Source of the DNA: Phanerodontia chrysosporium | Lineage: Eukaryota; Basidiomycota; Agaricomycetes; Polyporales; Phanerochaetaceae | NCBI GenBank assembly: GCA_001910725.1 | Contig: MJGA01000009.1 | Span: 1,054,001-1,118,000, forward strand | Direction of reading: 5' to 3' | Length of the DNA stretch: 64,000 nt | In this document: positions 49,701 to 64,000 of the stretch, piece by piece | How positions within the stretch are numbered: position 1 is the stretch's first letter | How the letters are laid out: the number at the start of each line of letters is the position of its first letter | Position numbers and translations under genes: made by a program | Notes under the pieces: generated by a model | Seen by the model: only the letters and a program-made list of their open reading frames with translations | Database searches by the model: none | Told to the model about the DNA's origin: nothing

Positions 49701-50681
49701 TCAAGCGGCGACGGCCTTCGCGGGCTTCTTGATCTTTATGCCCAGCGAGTTTTTCATATCCGTCTTCCTCTTCTTCACTACCGGTACAGTCGCTACCGTG
49801 TTCGCGATGAGAGAGCGCGTCGACTCGGGCAGAAGCGCGTGGAGATCGGGTTCCTCGTTGCCTGCCTTGCGCTTGACCGTCACGACCTTCTCCTCCGAGG
49901 CGGATTGTGAACTCGAGCCTGACCCTGAGGCTACCGGTACCGCAGGCATAGACACCTTCGAGAACACCTGCCGCACTAACGCTTCGTCCTCCTCCTCTGC
50001 CTTCTTCTTCTCCAGGTCTTCTTCCGCCTCAATCTCCTCCATGTGTATCCGGTCGAGTAGATCCACTGATTGGCTGACACGCTCATTGCGTGCGTTCCGT
50101 GCGCGGATGTCCTGGAGTGCATCGAGGATGTCCATCTCACGCTTCGAGTCGACCGTACGATTCTCGAGCGCCTTCATTGGGTTGTTCTCCTCCTCTTCTA
50201 GCCGTGCTAACCGGTCCTCCTCTTTCTCTTCTTGCTCTTCTCGCCATGGCTCAAAGTTTCGTGATGCACCATGCTCAGCCGCATAGTCCGTGTTCTTCGG
50301 GTCAGTCTTGAAGGTAATTTCAGCGGAGCAGAGAGTGCTATAAGACGTATAAGGGCAAGCTGGGCCTGCAACGCAAAGATGGTACGTACCACTTGATATA
50401 GAACCTAAAGATTTTGATGCCATAGTAATCCTCCCCTTCCACCGTCTCCTTCCGCGCGTTGAACTTCTTTCCCTTGTAGATGTATTCTCCGCAAGTATTG
50501 CAGCGCATCGAAAAGGGCGCCATGAGACGCACAACCTGCTGCGAGTTCTTGGGCTGCTTCCTGCGGGGAATGAGAGATGGATCGAAATCCGGGGGAAGTA
50601 CTTGTTCAAGACTGTAGGTTGACATGTAAGCTACATCCCGATGCGAGACTCGAGAGGGTACATACCTTTACGTTCCGACAT
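49701..50681 (-). CDS. YJU2: Splicing factor Yju2 (Cwc16/CCDC94)
   Basis: First-step splicing factor that stabilises the branch helix after Prp2 action. Exons: 50681-50666 (16 nt, MSERK), 50611-50390, 50337-49701; about 291 residues. The core shows [31 protein letters not shown] and, after the second intron, [18 protein letters not shown]: two CxxC pairs forming a zinc site. The C-terminus is charged and coiled ([20 protein letters not shown]). Near 50592 a run of five C should be six to keep [17 protein letters not shown] in frame, so the sequence as given is broken at residue 11 or so. Since this factor is normally essential, a base-calling error is likely. Confidence 0.92.
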
Positions 50682-50845
50682 GGTGGTGGTATGTGGTGGA
50701 CAAGGAGTGAGTGAAGGTCGCTAATTGGCAAGTCCGTTGAAGGACACTGGCTGCTTCGTAAGGGCGGCAACTGCCGTACGGCACGTGACCCAAGCCGTGA
50801 CCGACGGCTGCCAAATTGGGACAGTGCGTCGGTCTACACCCAATC
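50682..50845. promoter_or_regulatory. Bidirectional promoter YJU2-DHX35
   Basis: Only 164 bp lie between the start codons of two splicing genes read outward. The interval holds ATTGG (an inverted CCAAT box) near 50724 and an E-box CACGTG at 50782-50787. No TATA box is evident. Confidence 0.6.
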
Positions 50846-53624
<2,779 letters not shown>

Positions 53625-53920
53625 TCGCTTTAATGGAACTACGCAAGCATCGTTGACTCTGGCGTGAGAGATCGGTGACTTGGGAGTGGATACATACTCC
53701 TTTCCCTGCAGCATGCCCTCAAGTGACTTGACACAAAGCCTGAACGGAGAGAACCGCTTGTGAGTACTGGATTATTAAACACCCGACTTTTTGCTTGCCT
53801 TGCGTTTGCCAGTGAGTTTGCTGCCTAAACCTACACACGGGTGGAGACGGCTCTGGATACTAAACCTACAACATTTGGATGAAATTACTGTACAGCGAAC
53901 TCAACATGTCTGGCGCGACG

Positions 53921-57572
<3,652 letters not shown>

Positions 57573-57982
57573 ATACGGACCTCACGTGCAGGCTCCTGTG
57601 GGCTCCCGCCATCACCGCCATCACTCCCAAATATGGAGAAATGGGTCATTTCCAGGGCGATCCGCCGGAGGCCGCGCAAAAACGACCCGTCAGAGCGCCA
57701 AGCGAGGTCCGCCGCCCAGCCACCCTGGCTTTCCGACAAACCATTGCCCATGCGGCTGCGCCTTCATCATCGCCGAGGTGAAGAGCATGCAGAGATCCAC
57801 AACAGCACATCACAGATCTATATTGCCCCCAAATCTTGTGTTGGACACTTCATGACTGGGTCAGCAGTGAGTGCACCACTATGTATCCACGTTAATGTGG
57901 GCCAAAGTTTGTTCCTGCTCTCTGCAGTCCCACCTCCACCCTTTGCCTCTGTCCTGTTCCTGACGAGCATGCGCCATGTAGG
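57573..57982. other. Intergenic upstream of PEX6
   Basis: Promoter side of PEX6, ending at the TA target site of the mariner element. Nothing further is seen. This marks the right-hand edge of ordinary GC-rich host sequence in the window. Confidence 0.5.
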
Positions 57983-57984
57983 TA

Positions 57985-59637
57985 CAGTGGCCGCCAAAAA
58001 TAACGCAACAGCGCTAGCGCCGGGGTTTCGGCTGTGCTATTTCCTGCGCTGCACACTCAATATAGTTCGTATGACTTTCATTTTTTTGTAGATAGACTAC
58101 AGATACACATTTAAATCTATCTACAAAGAATGAATGATTCAATTTTAAGAAATGAGTCTGAAATGCATGGAATAGCTGCGCCGCTGCCTCTGAACCCCCC
58201 TGCCTAATTGGGACAAGACATGACAACCTCGACAAAAGTTCTCAAGAACACAGCACAAAGTGAAGATAAAATGTCCAAAAAATTAGTACTTAGTGTACTG
58301 GCCCTTGGCATCCCTAAGGGCCTGCAAACGACGTGGAATAGACCTGTACAGCCTGCAAATAAATTGTATATCCAGCGCTTCCCACTCCTCCCGCAATGCA
58401 CACCACAACTCATCTAGATTGCGTGGACGGGGTTGCGCCGGTTGACAAGGATTTCCAGGTGCCACCAGACATGCTCTATGATATTCATGTCAGGGGAAGA
58501 GGGTGGCCAGGGGAGCAATTCAACGTTATTGTCTTCAAACCATCGCCTTGTGCACTTTGCAGTGTGTTTCGGGTCATTGTCCTGCTGGAATATGACTGCT
58601 TTGTGTGGGTAACCAAGGTCTTCTAGAGAGCCAAGGTAGGACTCTTTGAGAATCTTGCAGTATGAGGCTGCCGTCATATTCCTATCCACTCGATGCAGCC
58701 TCCCAATACCCTTCCAGCTTATACATCCCCATACCATTATACTTCCTCCCCCGTATTTCACCACCTTTTTGAGATTCCGTGGTAGAAACTCCTCTCCTAC
58801 CCTCCTCTGACAGTATTGCTTGCCATCTGAGCCAAAAAGATTGTACTTGGACTCATCAGAAAAGATAACCGTCTTCCACTTCTCCATCTCCATCCTGCGA
58901 TGTGTCTTCTCCCACATTCGCCGCTTTATTATGTGAATAGAACGAAGAAGGGGCTTGGTACGACGAATGCGACCCTTCAGACCAATGCTTGAGAGTTCAC
59001 GTTGGACAGTTCGGACTGAGACGTGGGGGAATAGAGTGTGTCAAACCTCGGTAGCGTCTGCGCACTCGCCGCTTGTGATTGCACGACTCGCACGACGGAG
59101 ATCACGGTCATCGAAAACACGTGGGTGACCTGGCTTCTTGTTGACATTGTAGTTATTGTTGTCTTCATGAAGCTTTGGGATGATGCAGGAGATTTGTGAG
59201 CAGTGTACACCAAGTTTGTTGGTGATTTCAGTTTGTGTAAGTCCAGCAGCAAGAAAGTCCCGTATGCAGGCACGTTTGGTAGGGGTGATGACTGTCATAC
59301 GTGTAGGTTATGCCAAAGTATGTGTAGGAATATTTGTGAAATTTTTCGTGGAGAGAGAAGGGTGTGGTGGAGAAATGACGACGCGCACCGAGCAGAATGG
59401 GTGGTGCACATCACTGATGGCTTCCGGGGCTTTGATTGGTCACTTATCTTGTGAGACAGTTTTTGTCATAGTGAGCCCTTCAATAATCATGAGAATATTT
59501 AGGCATACTCTATTGTATACATGGAAGCTTCATGAATATAATTGGCTATATACATTTATGTATGAATATATGCAGGCCGATGCATGCCAAAAGCCAGTCG
59601 GCACCTAGTCTTGTTGCGTTATTTTTGGCGGCCACTG
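57985..59637 (-). mobile_element. Tc1/mariner DNA transposon, decayed
   Basis: Both ends carry the same inverted terminal sequence: CAGTGGCCGCCAAAAATAAC... begins at 57985, and its complement ends at 59637, with at least 26 bp matching. TA dinucleotides at 57983-57984 and 59638-59639 are the target duplication. At 1,653 bp it has the usual size of a full-length Tc1-like element, so only its gene, not its ends, has decayed. It is clearly more AT-rich than the host genes beside it. Confidence 0.93.
58283..59298 (-). pseudogene. Tc1-like transposase, broken
   Basis: Starts MTVITPTKRACIRDFLAAGL with a helix-turn-helix region (GLTQTEITNKLGVHCSQI). The catalytic DD34E residues are visible: D in VIFSDESKYNLF, D in FQQDNDPKHTA, E in PDMNIIEHVWWHLE. 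Two lesions are present: a TGA stop at 59041-59043 replacing a probable CGA, and a frame change near 58450 after WWHLE, beyond which NLDELWCALREEWEALDIQF and the usual end LRDAKGQYTKY are found in another frame. No active enzyme is expected from this copy. Confidence 0.9.
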
Positions 59638-59639
59638 TA

Positions 59640-59840
59640 CATTATATATTGGTATTGGATGTTTATTTTATATATTAATCCATGAGGTTATATCTTGTTA
59701 CAGTTTTTTGTCTCAGCTATTAGTGTTAAATCTGCAAAGCACATTTTTATGGCCAAGATGGGTATTTCTGGGCAGGTGTGCCCAGGTTGTGCATGATCAG
59801 GACAGGGTATCGCACTTTGGGCAATCCTGGACAGGGCAGC
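59640..59840. repeat. AT-rich remnant between mariner and LTR
   Basis: A motif near 59697 (TTACAGTTTTTTGTCTCAGC) recurs at about 59960 as TCACAGTTTTTTGTCTTCAC, which suggests older partial copies of the LTR start. No gene is seen. Confidence 0.45.
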
Positions 59841-60415
59841 TGTCACAGTTTTCCAATTCCCTACGGTTTTATTCTTGTAAGTGCCCAATAGGTACTAGGG
59901 TTAGGGTTATGGACTAGGGTTAGGACATGCACGTGTCAGAACGCAGTCACGTGTTTGTCACAGTTTTTTGTCTTCACTCTTAGGGTTAGGGGCAACAGGT
60001 GACAGAAGCGATTACTCTGAACTGTGACATGCAAAAGTGCTGGAGTGACAGCCCTAGGCTCAGGGCTGGTCACGTGATATTATGGTCACATTGTCAAAGT
60101 AAACCCTGCTACTTACTTTAGTAGCTTTGGTGGGGTGAGACTTGACTGCGAGAGTAAAGTGGTGGTAGACGAGGTAAATGATGCTGGGGACTTAAGCCCA
60201 GCAGAGCCTGGTATATATACATGAAGGGGAGGACCCCTGGTACTATCCGAGACTCTTGATACTGTCGATGGCGTGATGATGGTGCAATACTTGCCAAGAC
60301 ACTCCAAACTTGGCAAAGTCTAAAGTCGAGTACCGTATGTGTCCGAACCTTTTACACTATTCTAGAATACACTATCCAGACCCTAGATCTGGCTACCTAC
60401 TATACCCTTGTATCA
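59841..60415 (+). repeat. LTR-like sequence, plus orientation, with telomere-like motifs
   Basis: Begins TGTCACAG and ends TATCA (TG...CA ends), about 575 bp. TATATATA near 60212 fits a U3 promoter. Near 59895-59925 it contains repeated CTAGGGTTAGGG units. The first 110 bp match, in reverse, the sequence at 60490-60603. No target duplication was found, so the boundaries are tentative. Confidence 0.5.
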
Positions 60416-60603
60416 GAGCATCTACATCATTGATAAGATAAAGATAAGATCCTCACATGACTCTGAGTCAATTCCCAGCACGTGACCAACACGTGACCAT
60501 GTTCAGACACGTGCCTGTCCTAACCCTAGTTCATAACCCTAATCCCTAGCGCCTATAGGGCACTTACGAGAATGAAACCATAGGGAATTAAAAAATTGTG
60601 ACA
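60416..60603 (-). repeat. LTR-like sequence, minus orientation (3' LTR start of gypsy element)
   Basis: On the minus strand a purine-rich tract (AAAGAGGGGG) at about 60617-60608 is followed by TGTCACAAT from 60603, the expected polypurine tract and LTR start of the gypsy element. The sequence down to about 60490 matches the plus-oriented LTR at 59841 in reverse, again with CTAGGG/TTAGGG-like units. The rest toward 60416 may be part of either LTR. Confidence 0.5.
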
Positions 60604-60643
60604 GTACCCCCTCTTTAGATTCGAACTCCCGAGAGAAGACTTT

Positions 60644-61126
60644 TTATTTTCCAGTGGATCCAAATCTGCCTGAGCCACGATCAGTTGACTGTACCGTTTT
60701 GACGATTTCTATGTCAGTATCAGCAATTTTCTCCAGGATCAATTGAGCCGCTCTATCTCCAGTCGTGACTGTGAAGTCACTGTCGCTTGTGTTAAGGAGT
60801 AGTACTTTGACGATACCCGTGTAGTCCTGGTCAATAACACCTGCACTGACATGAATGCCTTTGAGTGTCAGTCCTGATCGTGGTGCAATTTGTCCATAAG
60901 TTTTAGTTGGAACTCAGATATGAATGCCAGTGCTGATGAGTTTGCAGTCTCCTGCTGGAATTGTTGCATCTTCTGCTGCATACAGGTTCCAGCCTGCTGC
61001 CTCGCTGGTGCTCTTGGATGGTGTTTTTCCACCATCTAGAACAATCTGAAGGGTTTCCTCTTCATCGAGTTCTAAACCATCTGTTTCCATGGGTGCTTCT
61101 TCATTCCAAACGAGCCAAAATTCCAT
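60644..61126 (-). pseudogene. dUTPase domain at the 3' end of gypsy pol
   Basis: All five dUTPase motifs are present in order in one frame: I GWNLYAAEDATIPAG, II APRSGLTLKG, III AGVIDQDYTGIVKVLLLN, IV GDRAAQLILEKI, V DRGSGRFGSTG at the very C-terminus. One TGA (60914-60916) splits motif I from the rest and probably replaces CGA. Stop TAA is at 60644-60646. The domain follows directly after KEKIMEFWLVWNEE, the end of the chromodomain region. Such enzymes remove dUTP to limit uracil in newly made cDNA; that role is inferred. Confidence 0.9.
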
Positions 61127-64000
61127 GATCTTCTCCTTAGCACCTTCCAGATTACTCTCTGATTTTTATTTGTCTTCTTCTGGCCCATACCCCTTCTATC
61201 GAACCATGTATCAGTTTCGTTTTCTGACACGCCCAGTAGTCTTGTGGTTGAGAATTTTCTCGACTTCATACTCGAGCTCTCCGTCATGAACTTCTGGCTC
61301 TGGTGGTGCAGCTCATTGGTCAACAATGGAGGGTGTAGAATAGGGATTAATTTACTAGCATGGAACACCAGGTGATATGCCCTGTATTGTGGAGGCAATT
61401 TCACCTTGAAGGTTACTTTGGATAGTTGTTCGATGATTTCGAACGGTCCTAGGAACCTCGGTGTCAGCATGCATTGAGTGGTTTAGTAATCCTTTGAATC
61501 TAGCAAGACTTTGTCGCCGACTTTAAACGGCACTTCTTGCTTGTTCTGGTCGTAGTACCACTTCATACAGTTCGCTGCTAGCTGTAGGGCTGCTTTGTTC
61601 TTGTCTTGGGCGTCTTGTCTAAGTCTGAATATCTCGTTCAAGTCTTTGCTTTTAGCTTGCTTGTCAAGGGTTGTCCTGCCCGTGGGTGTCTACCATATTC
61701 TAGAAAGAACGATGTGTCCTTTGTACTTTTGTGTGCTGCATTGTTGTAGGCAAATTCTGTGGTGGGCAGATAATCGACCCAATCTTCATGAATGATATTA
61801 TTAGCGAAGCAGTGTAAGTACTGTTCTAGAGCTTGATTTACTTGTTTTGTTTGACCATTTGTCTGAGGGTGATATGCCATAGACATCACTGACTGGATAC
61901 CGAGTAGCTTATACCATTTTTAAAAGAGTTCAGCCATGAATTGAGTTCCTCTGTTCAAGATTATCTGCAAAGGTAGTCCGTAGATAGGGTAAATTCTATC
62001 CATCAAGATCTTTGCGAGGTCTTTAGCAGAGAATTTGTTTGTTATCACGAAGAAACATGCTCTCTTGGTGAGTCAGCATAACGACTAGAATGGCATCCTT
62101 TCCTCTTGACGGCATCAACTGAGTAATCAAGTCAATGGTAATAACTTCCCAAGGTCCGTTAGGTACCTTGTTGGGCATGAGTTGTCCGTAGGTCTGCTGT
62201 GTGCGATTCTTCATTCGCTGACACATGTCACAGCCCGTGACGTATTTTTTGACAAAGACAGACATTCCCGGCCACCAATAGTTTTGGGAGACAAGTTCGT
62301 AGGTCTTCCACCTGCCTGGATGTCCGGCTGATGAGTGGTTGTGGTGCATTTGGACTATTTGTCATTGTAAGTCCTCATTTTCATTCTTTGTTATGTAGAT
62401 ATGTCCCCGGAAGAGTAGCAATCCATTCTCAAAGTTCCATTCCTCTAACAGTTTCTTGAACTCGCGTAGGCCTGATTTGAGTAACAATTGATAGTTCTTG
62501 GTGACTTCGTCGGATAATAGAGCCTTCTTGACCTCTTGGAGCAGTAAATCATCGTTTACTGGAGTGTCATGGGAGGCATTGATTGCGCAGACTTCGAGCA
62601 GATTGGCGAAAAATTCTGGCTTCAGAAGAATATGGTCGCGATTATCGAGTTCTACCCCCTCTTCATGATCTGGTCTCCTGGACAGAGGTCTTCAGCTTCC
62701 ATTGTTTTACCCGGCTTGTGATGTAGTGTGAAATGGAATCTTGTTAGGTATAATGCCCAACGAGCTTGACGGTGAGACAATTTCTGGGCCTGCTTGAAAT
62801 AAGTCAGGTTCTGGTAGCCTGACCATATCTCGAATTTCTCCAGATGTCCCTCTAGATAGTGCCTATACTGTTCTAACCCCGCAGATTATGGCCAACATCT
62901 CCTTGTCGTATATCTCATAGTTCCTTTCGTGAATGTTGAGTGACTTGGAGTGGAAGGCTACCAAATGGTAAAGCTTATCATTTGGGTCAAGTTGCGACAA
63001 AACCGAGCCGATCGTGAAGTTACTCGCATCGGTGGAAAGCCTGAACAGATTAACATTGTTCAGAATTCGTAGAATTGGTGCAGAAGTGAACACCTTTTTC
63101 AGGTCATCAAACACCTTCTGCTGTTTTGATCCTTCTTGGTGAGTACTGTGAGTGGCTTCGTGATCTTCGCAAAGTCTTTAATAAATCTGCGATAGAAATT
63201 CACAAATTCAAGGAATGCCTAAACATGCTTGACCTTGGTCGGTACGGGCCACTCCGTTACACCTGTGACTTTAGCAGGATCCATTTCTACATGATTCTTG
63301 GATATAATCATGCCGAGATAGGCAAGCTTGTCCTTCTCAAATAGACACTTTTCTGCCTTTGCGAAGAGGTTGTTGTCTTCTAGTCGCTGCAGCACTTTGT
63401 GTACGATCTTTTGATGTTCCTCGCGGTCATTGCCAAAGATGAGGACATCGTCAAGGTAGACTATAACCTTTTCTTGACGGATAAGGTCTTTGAAAATGTT
63501 GTTCATCATATTTTGGAATGTTGCCGATGTGTTTGCAAATCCAAAGTACATAACTTTGGCCTGGAATAAACCGTCCTTGGTTACGAAAGCCATTTTCCAC
63601 TTGTCACCTTCCTTGATGCGGACATTGTTATATCCCCATTGAAGTCGATCTTTGTAAATATCGACACCTGAGACAGTGCGTTGATTAAATCAGCAATGCG
63701 AGGGATTAAATAACAGTTTTTCTTTGTAATTCTGTTCAAGGGGCAGTAATCCATGCAAGGTCACAAACTACTATCTGCTTTTTTACAAAAAAGAATGTCA
63801 CAGCAATGAGTGACTTTGACTTTTCTATGTAACTTTTCTAGCATTCTTCTCAAATCCACTCATCGAAAGACAAGTGTTATCTCTGGTATAGGGGTACACC
63901 TTTCCGATTGGGGGCAATTTTGCTCCTTCCTCAAATTCGATGGCATGATCTCATAGTTTGTGGGTGGGCATGCGTTCAGATTTGGTTATACTGAATACGC
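60644..64000 (-). mobile_element. Ty3/gypsy chromovirus-type retrotransposon, 3' part of pol, decayed
   Basis: Read on the minus strand from the window edge: reverse transcriptase (VMYFGFANTSATFQNMMNNI, catalytic VYLDDVLIF; 63.6-63.2 kb), RNase H (STDASNFTIGSVLSQLD; 63.1-62.8 kb), integrase zinc finger (HHNHSSAGHPGRW, CDMCQRMK; 62.3-62.2 kb), integrase core (MAYHPQTNGQTKQVNQALEQ; 61.9 kb), a linker (LTPRFLGPFEIIEQLSKVTF), a chromodomain-like part (about 61.3-61.15 kb) and a dUTPase at the end. Domain order RT-RH-INT is that of Ty3/gypsy. Stops (TAG 63219, TGA 61211, TAG 61196, TGA 60914) and frame changes show this copy is dead. gag and protease would lie beyond 64,000. Confidence 0.93.

Noticed and set aside
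59890..60550. True telomere or subtelomere
   Set aside because: Only a few degenerate TTAGGG-like units occur, in both orientations and inside LTR-like sequence, with mobile DNA continuing beyond.

Overview
The window is nuclear DNA of a basidiomycete fungus, most likely a wood-decay type Agaricomycete. The evidence is a GC-rich host sequence, genes cut by many introns of about 45-65 bp with GTRNGT...YAG ends, and fungal orthologues throughout: class V myosin, Ilv5, GH79 glucuronidase, Pex6, Mic19 and hydroxyquinol dioxygenase. No species call is possible from sequence alone.

Layout. 0-6.6 kb: the 3' end of an FAD aromatic monooxygenase, then a complete 13-exon class V myosin. 6.6-15.7 kb: a very GC-rich accessory stretch holding three members (A, B, C) of an unrecognised small-protein family with their own promoter and 3' modules, one tRNA-Ser(AGA) and no ordinary genes. 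15.7-21.3 kb: Ilv5 and a secreted GH79 enzyme. 21.7-22.5 kb: a fourth family member (D). 22.6-38.9 kb: a dense run of housekeeping genes (COG4, Vps2, an AN1 zinc-finger protein, hydroxyquinol 1,2-dioxygenase, omega-amidase, lipid kinase, UMP/CMP kinase, a small membrane protein, Nup37, a Zn2Cys6 factor). 38.9-41.4 kb: gene-empty. 41.4-57.6 kb: Cdc5, a single-pass membrane protein, Mic19, PhoD-like phosphatase, Yju2, Dhx35, Pex6. 57.98-64 kb: AT-richer mobile DNA, namely a decayed Tc1/mariner element with terminal inverted repeats, LTR sequences in opposite orientations with telomere-like motifs, and the 3' part of a Ty3/gypsy chromovirus whose pol ends in a chromodomain followed by a dUTPase.

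The most unusual content is the A-D family. Each copy has a short protein with a conserved C-terminal RREGFEM-type motif (weak or lost in D), a GAGGCTGAC-type element upstream of its TATA region, and, downstream on the same strand, conserved blocks bounded by splice-like signals that end in a two-hairpin structure with base changes on both sides of a stem. Other points of interest are a possible two-gene mRNA (small membrane protein, 18 nt, UMP/CMP kinase), the dUTPase-bearing retroelement, and a 164-bp divergent promoter between two splicing genes (YJU2 and DHX35). Several otherwise well-conserved genes, including the normally essential CDC5 and YJU2, carry single-base frame breaks, often in short homopolymers. 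These look more like consensus errors than biology and should be checked first.
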